Assembly: GCF_025370935.1 (NCBI RefSeq)
Contig: NC_133476.1
Span: forward strand, 20,780,801-20,844,800
Source: Choristoneura fumiferana
Lineage: Eukaryota; Arthropoda; Insecta; Lepidoptera; Tortricidae
Reading direction: 5' to 3'
Length of the DNA: 64,000 nucleotides
Below the pieces are notes generated by a model, which was given only the letters and a program-made list of their open reading frames with translations, did not search any database and was not told where the DNA came from. Every line of letters starts with the position of its first letter. Position 1 is the first letter of the stretch. Positions 44,312 through 56,589 of the stretch are shown here, one piece after another. The position numbers were made by a program, and so were the translations under genes.

Positions 44312-45070
44312 AAAAGAAACAAATTGAAGCCGGACAGTCGGTTAACTTTTCTTGTAAGTGAAAAGAATCCAAAAAACCATCTCAAATGCCCGCCAAATTC
44401 CATATCTCTTGACAATGCCAACAAAATGGCTCCACTCCTAAATCCCAGTACACACGTACGATGTATACAAAAGAATACAGTATACACATACACATTGTGT
44501 ACTTGAAGCGTTTTGTCCACAAGAAGATTAAGTTGTAAGAGGATCAGTCTTCCTTGTGTTAGGGAATAAAATATTCGCTAAATTAGTTTTGCTCCGTTCC
44601 GCTTGTATTTGACGCGTAATTTTAGGTAGTTTTTTTGGGTTTGTTGGGTTTTGACAAATTGCAGAATAAATGCAGAATACATGAACATTTGCAAATAAGG
44701 TCGCGGGTGAGCAAAGTTATTGTTTTAGTTCATTGATATGGACCTCCGCAAAGTAACGCCTGATTCAATAACTTATGTAAATTATTTTAGTAAAACTGCG
44801 CTTCCTCTTTATAAATGCTATCCTAAATAACAAAAAATTAAGATATGTACAGTAAGTATAATCAGAGTATTTATTTTTGTAGTAACAACAAATGAGAGGA
44901 ACATTTTTTTTGTTATTTTACGAGTTCCTTATTATTTTGTTTATTAACTTTAAGACATTTTTAAAAACCTTTTGTCGATCAGATTCTATAAAAAATCAAC
45001 CACTATTTATTTTACAAATAAAAGTTCTTGTTATAAAGCACTTTATACGATTCGACGTTAATTTTTTATC
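44312..45070. other. Unassigned sequence; one repeat shared with 5096
   Basis: 44698-44755 is the inverse of 5096-5153 (GGTCGCGGGTGAGCAAAG, TTGATATGGACCTCCGC). 44324-44520 has short frames on both strands without motifs. Confidence 0.45.
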
Positions 45071-45281
45071 GAAAATACAAACTGAGACATTGATGCACAG
45101 AAAAACCAGAAAAAGAGACCAGCACTGGGAATCGAACCCACTGCTGGACACAGTGCTGCTACAGTGGTGTAGGGGTTATAGCACGCAGCACAGATTGCTG
45201 AGGACCTGGGTTCGATTCCCAGTGCTGGTCTCTTTTCTGGTTTTTCTGTGCATCAATGTCTCAGTTTGTATTTTCGATATG
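45071..45281 (+). mobile_element. tRNA-like foldback element, family T, copy 2
   Basis: CGAAAATACAAACTGAGACA and ATTGATGCACAGAAAAACC on the left are complemented by GGTTTTTCTGTGCATCAATG and TCAGTTTGTATTTTCG on the right. Between: a truncated B-box half (GGGAATCGAACCCA) and a full plus-strand tRNA-like unit (GTGGTGTAGGGGTTATAGCA to GGTTCGATTCCCAGTGCTGG). Confidence 0.85.
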
Positions 45282-45855
45282 GTTTCACGGGATACCCGTA
45301 AAAGTAACAAATTTGGAGTTGAAATAAAAAGTACAAAAATACTCCACTCCAAAAAACCAATCATAAGTTAATTTTTTATTCTTTCCCTCTAATGTCGAAT
45401 AAAAAAAAATGTACCTATTTTTATATGTATCGAAGATCGATGTGATCGTACTTTTAGTTGACCGTACATCGCATTGTTATTCAACCTACATAAGTATACA
45501 TAATTTCAATCGAATTCAATAATACCTCTTGTAAATGCATACAAATTTACTTGCAAGATTTGACCCAAACAAAAAACAACAACAAAAAAGCTAAATAAAA
45601 GCTTAGCAGATGGCCCGAATACCGAGGAAACATCGCTGCTTAACGTTGCTTAATTACTGAATTAAAAAACACTACTACCCCATGCGTGTATCCCCGACTT
45701 TGACGTACATTACGGGGATAGTAGTATCGCGTGTGTGCCCGGCATTAACGTTAAGCTGACGTGTAACGCTGCCTAATGAATAATACCGCTACGTAAACAT
45801 GCCTTCTTAAATTCGTAAGCGAATTCTTAAATTCGCTTTTTCGTTTTAGTTTTTG
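45282..45855. other. No recognised feature
   Basis: AT-rich non-coding sequence; 45282-45370 (TTTCACGGGATACCCGTAAA, AAAAATACTCCACTCCAAAA) is shared in inverse with 61062-61126 and belongs to the outer part of family T. Confidence 0.5.
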
Positions 45856-45859
45856 TATT

Positions 45860-46095
45860 TTTTTTTATTCGACTGTTTGGCAAACGAGCAAGTGGGTCTT
45901 CTGATGGTTAGAGATCACCACCGTTCATAAACATCTGCAACACCAGGGGTATTGTAGATGCGTTACCAACCTAGAGGCCTAAGATGGGATACCTCAAGTG
46001 CCAGTAACTTTACCGGCTGTCTTACTCTACACGCCGAAACACAAAAGTGCAAGCACTGCTGCTTCACGGCAGGATTAGCGATGGACTTAGCAGTG
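45860..46095 (+). mobile_element. Repeat family F, long copy 2
   Basis: TTATTCGACTGTTTGGCAAA, GAGCAAGTGGGTCTTCTGAT, CAACACCAGGGGTATTG, CACGCCGAAACACAAAAGTG; collinear with 35497. Confidence 0.75.
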
Positions 46096-46355
46096 GATTA
46101 GGACGGTATGTTTTTTGATAGAAGGTATTTATTTCAGTGTATTTATTAACGATTGTTTATTTTGATCTCGTTTAAGTCGCAATTTCCTTCAAAATGTTGA
46201 GCAATAACAAGCTAATGTAATACTGGGTGTGGCCTGTAACACGGGCAAATAATTAAAATTAAAACATTATCGTACTCTTCAAACTGAACAACATTAGTTC
46301 AGCGACTTTTAAAAATATTTTTTTATTTTTATTTTTATCACACTTTAAACTTTAT

Positions 46356-46440
46356 GCAAAGCGGTAACGTTTCGTGTGCTCTGCCTACCCCATTTGGGAA
46401 TACGGGCGTGATGTTTGTGTGTGTGTGTGTGTGTAAACTT
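46356..46440 (+). mobile_element. LINE/SINE tail, family L2, short copy
   Basis: AAAGCGGTAACGTTTCGTGT, CCCCATTTGGGAATACGGG, GCGTGATG and a GT run. Only the last 80 bp of the 8275 element. Confidence 0.7.
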
Positions 46441-47814
46441 TATTCGAAGAAGCAATGTTAAGCAAAAGGTCAGCAAAAAGCATCAGCAAGTGTACAATAA
46501 AATACTTAAGATATTCTGCTCATAATAATATGTTTGTACTTTAGATTTAATTTGATAGTGCTGCAATTCAGTGCTGTGTGCAGAGGCCCCAATCTCCCAA
46601 GCCCTCTTATTTCGAAAGAAGGCCTGTGCCCAGCAGTTGCAAGAAATAACTTAAGCTACTTAAAAAAAACTCGTTACTCAAAACAGATAATCTTTCCGAG
46701 TGAACTTTATGAACATTATGTCAAGGTTCAATTTTGTGGACGTGTTGATATTAGATACGAGATTTTTTAAAAGTAGTGACGTAATGCGAGTTGCTCTTTG
46801 ATAAAGGCCCAAACATTTTATAAATGTGTGAAGCTGATCCGACCAAAAAAATAGGAAAGAAATACGTCCAATAACAAAAAAGGGAATGAAAACGTGATAA
46901 TTTATTTTTCCAATTTCTAAAAACCATACCTCGCGATGACATTGTTATTGCGGGGAGTGTTGCCAATTTCCGCTAAAACCAAGAAATAGGATATGACAGA
47001 CGGACGGACAAAAACACGAGTCATTATCGTTTTAATATTAATCAAGGGGCGAGTGGTGACTGGCAGTTTGAACTGCTTTTAGCGAAGTTGAGTCAAACGG
47101 TACTACGGGAACTCGATGGGAAGTGGAAGATAGAGTCGAACGCACTGAAAGTATTGGATATGTAAATATGATAAGAGTACCTAATTTGAAGGATTTAAGG
47201 AGCAATCATGTTAACACATACACAATTTAGAACATTACAAAGGCTTTTTATTGTTCTGAAATCTGTTATGTCTGTGTAAATTAAAGAATTATACATACAA
47301 ACACACATACCTTGTTTAGATGCAAAATGTATGGTGGTATTGGTTTACTTACTACCGAGCTAATCCTGACCACTTAGGTATTTTTTTTTAATTACAACAT
47401 TGCAAAATTATTTTAATAAGTATGACAAAACGTTTGGACTAATAATACAGAAAAAAGAAAATATTACATTTAAAAAATTGGAGAAGTCTTAAATTTGAAA
47501 GAACGAGAGAGTATAATTTACCTAAAAACCAAAGAGTTTGTGAAAAACCCAATGTGATTTTCAACTTATTTTACACAGCTATTCAAATGCACGTTATCTG
47601 ACAATCAATTCGCCAAAAATAATAAGACAGTCTGATCAGCCGAAATATAAAATAAATTGCTTTTTAACTTTTTACTAGAAAAGGCATATTATTCGATTCA
47701 AGAATATTTAAATGAAAGATGATAAATTTATACTATAAAATATTTAATCACAAAACATGCATGACGTATTATTGAATGCCTATATATTTGTATGCCGCAT
47801 GGCGCAACACAGTG
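46441..47814. other. No recognised gene; one SINE S2 scrap
   Basis: 46590-46640 (CCCAAGCCCTCTTATTTC, AGGCCTGTGCCCAGCAGT) is a SINE S2 remnant. The rest is AT-rich and silent. Confidence 0.45.
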
Positions 47815-47892
47815 ACAGTATGTAGGTATTTTACTCATAAGATCTCTGTACTACCTGTTTTGACAAATAAAATGATTGATTGATTGATTGAA
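47815..47892 (+). mobile_element. LINE 3' tail with TGAT repeat
   Basis: AGATCTCTGTACTACCTGTT, then AATAAAATGATTGATTGATTGATTG split here as AATAAAATG and four ATTG units. The polyadenylation signal plus tetranucleotide tail is typical of LINE insertions. Confidence 0.55.
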
Positions 47893-48805
47893 CGCCACTT
47901 GTAAAAAAATTCTACGTCGTAACTCGTGAAACAGATAACAAACTCCACAATTCCAAGAAACAAGTTAAGTCGATGATCTAAAACCCCTAGTAGTGTCCAT
48001 GACAAGGCAAAGTTGTAAGCACCCATATACTGCGAAACTTATCTTAGGAGTTGGGCGTTATCTCCAAGTTGGTAGCATTGGAAGCCTAAAATGTTTAATC
48101 TCGTCTTCAAATGTACGGCTCTGATTGGGTTAAGTGAAAATTGAATTCGAAACTTTTTGTTGCGACTTTTTTTTTCAATTTGGGACTGGCCAGATTTTTT
48201 GTTCCTTTTTAAGAAAGAGTTTGAATTAAATAGAACTCTTTATTCGAAATGGCTCGTTTTAGAGGAGGACAAATATCTTAAATTGTAGGTAGCTATATCT
48301 TTTAAAAGATAAGGATGTTTACAAATTCTTAATGAAAAAAAAAATACTTTGTTACCTACCACAAATGGTGAAGTAACTACTTTAATCCGCTCTGGGTCAT
48401 ATTTGGGGTTTGTGTTGTATAATTATTTACTTGTATGATGACAAGTAGGTATTATTAAAATGTCGCCAAGAAAAATGTACCCTGTCATAAAAATATGTTC
48501 TTACATTTAAAGTTCTCTGCCTTGACTAAATAATCTACTTTTAACGCACTATTTGAACATAAACTCATCAATCTTTACTCAATCTCCTCAAACTTGTTAA
48601 CTATTTTCAAATTGAACAAAGCACCATCTATCTTCAGCGTAACAAAATATTTACTACACGCCCGGACACAAAATTAATAAATCATAAACATGTGACAAGA
48701 CACTATAAATCTACGTTAATGCGTATATGAACTCATATATTCAGTATTCAGTAGTAATCAGGATAACTGCTCGATATTCTAAATGTGAAAGTTTACTGTT
48801 TTATG
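47893..48805. other. No recognised feature
   Basis: AT-rich non-coding sequence. Confidence 0.45.
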
Positions 48806-48809
48806 ACAT

Positions 48810-48915
48810 ATAAGGTGGAAAACAAGCACGTGTTATCCTGATGGTAAGTGAGATATGGATCGAATACACACAGCATTATAGAACTGCAGACGCGTTGCCA
48901 GCCTTGAGAGGCTTG
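48810..48915 (+). mobile_element. Repeat family F, decayed copy
   Basis: GGTGGAAAACAAGCACGTGT, ATCCTGATGGTAAGTGAG and CAGACGCGTTGCCAGCC. Confidence 0.55.
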
Positions 48916-49234
48916 AGAGCTAAATTAGATACAGTATAACAGCTATACCACAGCTATACTGTGAATTTCGCTCGGGACTCGGCGGTGTTCTATGTGTTCC
49001 TGAAGATTCAAATGAGAATGAAAGAGAAAACCGATCTTTAGTTTCAAATTCCGAGCGACATTAGCTAACTAGTTTAAGTGTAGGTCTTTATGAGATGTCT
49101 TGACAAATTGACACAATCACTGATATGCAGCTGCAAATAAAGAAATCATATATCTTAGGTCAAACTAACTTCATAAGGTTGTTAAATAAAGTATTCACTA
49201 GTTGTTATTTATTTATATAGAAAAATTTGGGTAC

Positions 49235-49580
49235 GACGAGCGAAGCGAGGAGTGGTTAGTATTCATTGTGATCACGACGCACGAGCCGAGCGAGCGAAGC
49301 GAGCGTGCCGCGGCAGCGGCCGGCGAAGTGCCAGAACCGATATGGCGGCGTTTCATGATATGCCTAGGAATTTCATGATCTGCCTAAAATGGCCATGAAA
49401 TGGCGGCGTTTCATGATATGCCTAGGAATTTCATGATCTGCCTAAACGTCACTAGGCAAATCGCTAAACGGTGAGTTATGAACGATATGGCGGATGTCCC
49501 TGAGCCAATTCATGAAATGGCGGCATTTCACGATATGCCTAGGAATTTCGTGATCTGGCGGATTTAACGATCGGCCGCCG
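49235..49580. repeat. GC-rich block with repeated CATGATATGCCTAGG units
   Basis: GCGAGCGAAGCGAGCGTGCC, then three units of AATGGCGGCGTTTCATGATA / TGCCTAGGAATTTCATGATC, the third diverged. The composition is unlike its neighbours. Probably part of a larger transposon family; ends are not defined. Confidence 0.65.
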
Positions 49581-50996
49581 ACATAGATAAAAGTAATAAA
49601 TTAATAAAAATATTTTTTACAATTATTTCATTATGTTTCACTGCACCGTTTAGTCCCCAAACTGCCATATTGTGACGTCATTGCATTAAAAAAATCTAAG
49701 ATTTCATTGAGCAAACGTCCTGCTACTAAAAAAATAACATAAGCTAATCTATTGGCTAATCTAGAACTTTTTAGAAGACCCTTTAACTACAAACATAAAA
49801 CCGCAAGCAAAACCCCACTCCGTAGAACCCCGAACGCTTACAGAGTTCTCACTTAACATGCGTTTATTTGCGTTTACGCGTCATAAATTGGAATTACGCC
49901 GGCGAATTACCGCGATTACTTTGAATTACAGTTAAATTACGCTCGAATTATAATTTTGTTACGCGCCGCGCTATCGGTAGGCGTTATGGTAATTTCAGGT
50001 TAAATTCTCCATTAAAATTCACGTTGAGTTGATGACGTATTCACTTGTAGCTACAAGAATACAATCTACTATTAGGACCATCAAGGTTGATCATTGATCT
50101 CTATAATCCTCAAGGAATTGCCTTCAGCCTAAATACGCCACACTGCTGGGCACATGTCTCCTCGCAAAATTGAGGCCATTGGGTGTAGGTACAATTTATT
50201 TAAAGTTAGATAAAAATTAGGGATGCAACGATATTTCTATTACGATACCGATACGAATGACGAATGCATCGTAATAGCGAATACGATAACTAATAATTGA
50301 TTATTTTATTTACATTTCATTTCATTTAGTAGCTCCCACATTTTTTTTTACTCTTAAACTCACTCTTTGTCGGACCCTAACTGGTTACATATACTCCTCT
50401 CTACTCAAAGGTTGACTGGTAGAGATCCCTTAAAGGGACAAGTCCGCCTTTGTACAAGTATCTCAAAGTTTGTCAATTGTGTTTTGTTTCTTTTCTTTTG
50501 TACAATAAAGAGTTTACATACATACACATACATTTAATAAAACAAGACAATTGAGGAAAATCAAATTTAAATAGGATCAAACCAGCTTCTGTAGATTCGA
50601 AAAGATTGTTTTCCACAGCTGGTTTAATCCGGCTTACAAAACCGGACCGGTGCCGGTTTACGGTACGCACAAAAACAATAAATAAATACTACAACAATAC
50701 CAGCGCGAAAAACTAATGTCTGTGTCAGTAGCCAACGTCAAAAATATGAATGATGGCTGTCATTAGTGTTGCCAGCGGAAACATCGATGCTGTCTTGCCT
50801 TCCCTTTCAAAAAAATTACATCAAACTAGTTTTAAGGATCGTTTTAAATCGTAATACTTTTTGCAATACCGATGATCGCCAAAAATAACGATAAACTGCG
50901 GTTTACGATTATCGGCATCGTTGCATCCCTAAAAAAAAACATCGAAAATACGACAATGAATACAATACAATACAAATTAAGTTTCAATTCACCTAT
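49581..50996. other. Unassigned, with a LINE tail and a reversed SINE scrap
   Basis: 50108-50180 is a SINE S2 tail scrap (CACTGCTGGGCACATGTCTC). 50410-50530 is a LINE tail (AGAGATCCCTTAAAGGGACA ... CAATAAAGAGTTTACATAC). ATGCAACGATATTTCTATTA near 50223 pairs with CGGCATCGTTGCATCCCT near 50911, a possible 700-bp foldback. Confidence 0.5.
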
Positions 50997-51007
50997 GACA
51001 CCTATTA

Positions 51008-51353
51008 CCTATACCTAAAAAGCCGTGGTGGCCTAGTGGTAAAAAGCCGTGGTGGCCTAGTGGTTTGACCTATCGCCTCTCAAGCAGAGGGTCGTGGGTT
51101 CAAACCCCGGCTCGCACCTCTGAGTTTTTCGAAATTCATGTGCGGAATTACATTTGAAATTTACCACGAGCTTTGCGGTGAAGGAAAACATCGTGAGGAA
51201 ACCTGCACAAATCTGCGAAGCAATTCAATGGTGTGTGCGAAGTTCCCAATCCGCACTGGGCCCGCGTGGGAACTATGGCCCAAGCCCTCTTGTTCTGAGA
51301 GGAGGCCTGTGCCCAACAGTGGGACGTATATAGGCTGGGATGATGATGATGAT
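51008..51353 (+). mobile_element. tRNA-derived SINE S2 with duplicated head and 10-bp target duplication
   Basis: AAGCCGTGGTGGCCTAGTGG occurs at 51020 and again at 51045. Then B box GTCGTGGGTTCAAACCCC, body, and tail GGGATGATGATGATGATG. GACACCTATT is present at 50997-51006 and 51354-51363 and is the likely target-site duplication. Confidence 0.88.
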
Positions 51354-51629
51354 GACACCTATTTCCAGATTTTACTCACCATAAATTTTAATATACATCA
51401 TGCTTCGAGTTCAAGAGTTGCAAAATATTCCAAAGCTACGGTTAGTACCCGTGTTACCAAAAACACGTGACGGCTGCGAGCCCTTACTCAGCCGCAATTT
51501 GAATTTGCCGCAGCACGGTGCAAGGCTGAGGTCGCACTGAACAAAATCATCATAATTACCGCAAATATTCTAGTGTTTTACATGCTATTTTTTCACAATA
51601 ATTAAACTCTGCTGTGACTGTATTGCTTA

Positions 51630-52015
51630 TGGTAAAGGATTAGAGATAGCAGTTACTGAGACAGCTTTACTATAATATAGTACGTAAAATATCTTCGTCA
51701 TCGTCACTCGGAAGACGTTCACTGTATGGCCTCCTAGGGGGGAGGCTATTGTTGGCCAGTAGACATTTTCCAGCTCATGATGATTATGAAAGAAAGAAAG
51801 AAAGAAAGAAAGAAGACATTTATTCACTTACACAGAAGACACACATATACAGCAAAAAATATATATATTTTATATGAGTAGAATTTATAAAAGTTTAAAG
51901 CAGTACATTCAAAATTATAATATACATAACACTTGTTATGCATAAATACGTCCCTACAATTTGTACGGAACCCTTAGAACGCGAGTCCGACTCGCACTTG
52001 ATCGTTTTTTAATCA
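51630..52015. repeat. LINE-tail scrap, GAAA microsatellite and end of repeat G
   Basis: 51705-51780 (GGGGAGGCTATTGTTGGCCA, TTTTCCAGCTCATGATG) looks like an RTE LINE end. 51786-51812 is a GAAA run. 51966-52008 (GGAACCCTTAGAACGCGAGT, CCGACTCGCACTTGATCG) is the terminal phrase of repeat G. Confidence 0.55.
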
Positions 52016-52439
52016 TATTTTCGGAATATGGCATAACAGAGTTTACAAAACAGCAGTCTTCGAGAAACGCCGCCGGCAATTCGAAACAACCATGTTTTGG
52101 TTGTTTACATTTAATTCCGCGCTCAGTGAGTCCCTGGCTTAAGGGCGACGGATTATCTCATCTCTGACAAATGTCGGTAGCTACGGTTACAGTGACAGAC
52201 GGACAGACGGCGTGTTTGTCCGCCGTTACTGTTGGGATGATGTATAAATGTATAAACAAAGGACACAATGGTACAGGGCTTAGGCCACTACATAGGCACA
52301 TGGTTACGAATAATGCTTTTGAATGTTTTAGAGTATGCTGTAGAAAAAAATGGAAATGGTATACGTTATACATACGTATAATATCTTATCGATTTATCTT
52401 ATACATTTACTTAAGCAAGAAATCCTTGTTTATCTGTTT

Positions 52440-52590
52440 CAGGTACTTGAAAAAAAGGCTCTAAGGAATTCGACGAAATGTTAGGGCTTTTCTGGGACGA
52501 AAAATCAATCTAGTTTCTGAGTCTGATATTTTTGAGATATCACAAGATTTCAAATTTTAGCGCATACGAAGCCAAATCGCCCTGATACTA
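52440..52590 (+). repeat. Repeat family C, decayed copy
   Basis: GGCTTTTCTGGGACGAAAAA, TCAATCTAGTTTCTGAGTC and TTTTAGCGCATACGAAGCC follow the order seen at 42780. Confidence 0.45.
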
Positions 52591-52762
52591 TTTTATTATG
52601 AATAGCTGATGGTTACAAATCAAAAAGTTCAAGACGAAATGATTTAGGATCTAACTAGTTCTTACACACGGCTTCACTCGTGCTCGGTCTGAGAGTATAA
52701 TTTAAATTCCGACTTCCGAATAATCGTTTTCGTTAATGTTAAATACACTTGCGCATAATCAA

Positions 52763-52862
52763 GGGCTTGTTTCAGCACTCAATGATATTTTTAGTGACAT
52801 TTTTTTATCTGGATGCCGTCTCTGTTTATTCCGACAAAACAAACAAAGACAGCATCACAGAA
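52763..52862. mobile_element. MITE family H, right-truncated copy
   Basis: GGGCTTGTTTCAGCACTCAA, then GGATGCCGTCTCTGTTTAT and AAACAAAGACAGCATCACAG. The right arm is missing, so only the 5' arm and loop survive. Confidence 0.75.
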
Positions 52863-53394
52863 ATTTGAGGCTAATTTCATCAAAATTGCTGTTACGTAAA
52901 CTGTGGATGCCCCTTAGCAGAATTACAATGAGATTACTACACAATTCACTTTTAATTCCAAATCTTAAGCATAATATGGACATAGGCCCGCAAACAATGC
53001 CTCTTATCGGTCCTATGACCGCCCCTAAACAAAGCCCTGGCAAGATTAATTGTCAATTGTCACCACTGTCCAGCTACACACTTAATTTTGCCACCAACTC
53101 ATAGGAATCTAAATCGTAAACCGACACCCAAAAGGTTAGGCGTTTCAGTCGGTGAATTAATAGAATAATGTGACGCGATGGTCGATTATTATTGTTTTGG
53201 TTGCTTGGGATATTTCTTGAGAGATTCAATCACTTCCTTGAGTGAGTAGAGCTTTGACTCTTGGTAGGCTCTGAAAGCAAGTTGCTATTAGTGTAATATT
53301 ATTGTAAATATTATTGTTTGAAACTATTTATTTACTTTTTGGTTAAATACTAACAAAATTGGGCGGGTTACATCGCTCGAAGAAGTGATAACCG

Positions 53395-53588
53395 TTGGGG
53401 GAGAAAAGTCCTCGAGTGGCGGCCATAAACCGAAAGACGAAGCGTTGGCAGATCTCTCACTGGATGGACAGAATATCCTGAGAATCGCGGGCAACGGGTG
53501 AATGCAAGTGGCGAGTTTTTGTTCATTGTAGAGTCCTAAGGGGAGGCCTTTGTTCAGCAGTGGACGTCCTCCGGCTGATGATGACTAA
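53395..53588 (+). mobile_element. RTE-type LINE, C-terminus and 3' tail
   Basis: AAAAGTCCTCGAGTGGCGGC encodes VLEWRP as at 23279, followed by a stop and decayed coding sequence, then GGGGAGGCCTTTGTTCAGCA, GTGGACGTCCTCCGGCTGAT and GATGA. It supplies the uninterrupted version of the site where the 23397 element inserted. Confidence 0.75.
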
Positions 53589-53684
53589 CAATATTAATGA
53601 ATTTATATTAGAATTGAGTTTTTTCATTTCGTAGTCACTTATTATTACTTTGCAGGTGATAGGACCAAGGTGCAAGGTCTGCCC

Positions 53685-53853
53685 GGATTGCTACCACCAT
53701 CTTGCTCGCTAATCCTGCCGTGAAGCAGCAGTGAGGCATCTAGGTTGGCAACGCATCTGCAATAACCCTGGTATTGCAGATGTTTATGGGCGGTGGTGAT
53801 CTCTTACCATCAGGAGACCCACTTGCTCGTTTGCCATCCGGTCGAATAAAAAA
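53685..53853 (-). mobile_element. Repeat family F, reversed
   Basis: AGGCATCTAGGTTGGCAACG, CATCTGCAATAACCCTGG, GGTGGTGATCTCTTACCATC and GGAGACCCACTTGCTCGTTT are the complement of 35497. Confidence 0.75.
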
Positions 53854-54311
53854 AAATTTTGAAGCAGCACCTGTATTTTCTTTAGCGTCTATGTAAATTT
53901 TCCAATCTTCTTCAACTGACACTAGATTTTGGTCGTTATCAATGCGGAGCTCTGGGCTCGCCAAATATTAGCCTCGGAAATTGGTTATTGCCCGGTCGAG
54001 GAACCGTTAAATTACTGCCATCCCTTGGTCAACAGCTATAAACTAAATAAACTATAAATTGTTTAACGGTAAGGCTATTCAGCAGTACTCGTAACAAGAA
54101 ATTAAGTTTTAAGTACCAGGCCACCGAGATTTGTCATTTTTTTTAAATACGCCACGTCCGAACCTTATTAAAATTGGAAAAACATGAACCAAACTGATAC
54201 AGAAAGAGAGACGTTGCGATAAATATCAAGAAAATATCAAATGGTGAAGCAGGATGTAGGCAAAGTATCATCTTATTGCTATTATAACTCGTAAATGCAC
54301 TGTCGCTAACG

Positions 54312-54739
54312 CAATGAGGGCTATCGTTTTTTGTCTCACTAGATGGCGCACTGTTGCGTGAGGTTTTTAAGTATGGCTTTCAAAGTCTGTTATTACGGGC
54401 GTGAAAACAAAGTTTAGATTAAAATCATATTTAATACACTTTAAAACCGTACCATAAAAATATCGAGCATGCCACAGTGTTGCATAGTCCCCGTTTTGTT
54501 CGGAAAAAAGGGAGGACAAAGGTTTCCGAAAGACAAAACTGTCTGAAAACACAGACATTCGTTGCCCCGGAACGCATATTTGCCATAATTACTTTCAGAT
54601 ATTGCAAAATATTCACAAAACTATTCTAATTATAAAAAAAACCCGCGTAGCTCACTCAAAAACTATGAGATTTGACATTTCGCAGACCTCACGCTACACT
54701 AGCGCCTCTAGTGGCGAATTCATACGCGATAGCCTCATT
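54312..54739. mobile_element. 425-bp TIR element, family A, copy 2, inverted
   Basis: It is the reverse complement of 43158-43583 with few differences: CAATGAGGGCTATCGTTTTT at the start and ATACGCGATAGCCTCATT at the end. The minus frames 54367-54558 and 54431-54616 correspond to one frame of copy 1, broken here. Confidence 0.85.
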
Positions 54740-54911
54740 CAAACTCATAACAGGCCCGTACTCTATTACATAAAATGTAATTAGCAACCTCTATGATATA
54801 CACAAAGTCATAAAGCCACTGTGTTTGACATTGGGACGATGCAATTTGAGCTACGTAATTAGCGGACAAATTAAACTGCTAAAATCGTAATAGCCAATTT
54901 AAATTGCTCGA

Positions 54912-55145
54912 AAATACGTGTTTTCCAAGTAATGAGACCAAGCTAGACTAGATCGATTATTCGTCCCGAATACCCTGATATTTCATCAAAATCATTAGAG
55001 CCTCTTCCGAGCTTCCCGAAATATAATAAATATACAACAATTGCTCGTTTAAAGTTACAATATATGTAGAGTGCTTAGCTGTGTAGTGAAATTGTCAGTC
55101 GACCTAGTGGGAGGTCTTTCAACGCTTCGCCTTCCGGTTCATTCG
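54912..55145 (-). repeat. Repeat family C (reversed) and an RTE scrap (reversed)
   Basis: 54912-55050: GAGACCAAGCTAGACTAGAT, ATTCGTCCCGAATACCC and GAAATATAATAAATATAC. 55098-55143: CCTAGTGGGAGGTCTTTC and CGCTTCGCCTTCCGGTTC, the complement of the GRRSV-GRPPTRW coding stretch seen at 23300. Confidence 0.55.
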
Positions 55146-56575
55146 CAATATTAATATCATTTCATGTAACTAATCTATTCATTTTTTTTTTCATTTTAAT
55201 TACAAATATTTTCACTGCTCTGTGTCAATCCCAACAAACTAAACATGATTCAAATTTGGATTACATCATTTGATGATACTTTACTACATAAAATAATAAT
55301 ACATATTCACAAGTTTGTTATTTCGTTGAACAAACGATCTGCTAAAAAAATACACTTGAATTTTAATGAAACGTCGTTAATAACCTAAGCTAAAAAATAA
55401 TTATTAACACCCTATTTTGCTAACGGCACTTGATTATTGGATAGCCATGGGATCTCTACTATTAAAAGAAAAAAATTTGATAGTACGAAATATTCAAGAC
55501 GGTATACGACCTATAACATAACGTGACCTTTAAAACTAGTAGGCTCAGTAATCAGAATCTGTAGACCCCATGGAAAACCTCAAAACAGACAACAACAGTG
55601 GTGCACAATTTATAAAGTAATCAAAAGACTGAATCAACACTATGTACCGTATAATTTTCGAGGCTACTCACTAAATTTGATGAGAATCGGCTAAAAACAA
55701 ACAACTGGGCAGCTGCACACACGAAAGAATGACCAACTTGCCCAAGCTTAAATGGAGTCCGCTCGCTCGATCACCTATCGTTCCAAAATATCATTAAAAG
55801 CGCTTTATAATTTCAAGTTATCCCGACCTCAACACACGCCGCTAAATGTAGGTATTCATATCAATCCATGTTGGTTGCGCAATAACTGCACTCCGTTCCG
55901 TGCGTATTTTACTGGAAAACTTAATTTGGCCAAAGCAGGCCGTGATATACGAGCGGAGCCAGGTTACCGGCGGAAAAATACATTTATATCCCTTTGATTT
56001 ACAGCCGGATGCGTTAATTAGTTGATATCGGCTTATTTCGAGAATTTAGGCAACAGTTTGTTAATTAACAAAAGGGTTATTTTAATTTGAAACGATAGGT
56101 ACGGATAGGGTTTTGTATTTGGGATGATTTTGAAATATTGCGACGTTAGGGCGGACTCGATCCAATTTGAGATACTAACTCCACATAGGGTGTTTAAAAA
56201 TGCAATGCCGCATTGAATATTTATTGTCTCTGTTGGGGTTTGTTAATGCAATTCTCTATGTATCATCCCATTTATTATTAGTAAAATTGATATTTAATTT
56301 CGCTTTATGCAATGTTTCGAACGAAAACCTTTATTTATTTTATTCATTAAAATAAAGTATGCTAAAAGGTGGTTCTCAAATCCTACTTATTTAGTTACTA
56401 CCGAAACTCCTACCAGTGTTTTTTGTTATTTTTAAAATTCAAATTTATTCATTTACTCACCGCAAGAACTATTACGCAAGTAGTTTTACATTACTGCTCC
56501 GCGCGGAAATGGATTCATCAGTGATGGAGCCAATGCGGCAATATAACGCTAACCTGTAAATTGATCAACACAAAA
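55146..56575. other. No recognised gene
   Basis: Non-coding upstream of the ADAM exon donor (downstream in gene sense). An 81-codon plus frame (55752-55997) has no motif and no splice support. Confidence 0.45.
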
Positions 56576-56589
56576 GCTACGGCACTGAC

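Noticed and set aside
53846..53964. Minus frame ending in SVEEDWKIYIDAKENTGAAS, considered as a host exon
   Set aside because: Composition is protein-like, but there is a stop just upstream, no convincing acceptor, and the frame runs into a reversed repeat F. Left unassigned.
55752..55997. 81-codon plus-strand frame
   Set aside because: No family motif, no splice context, and opposite to the local host gene.
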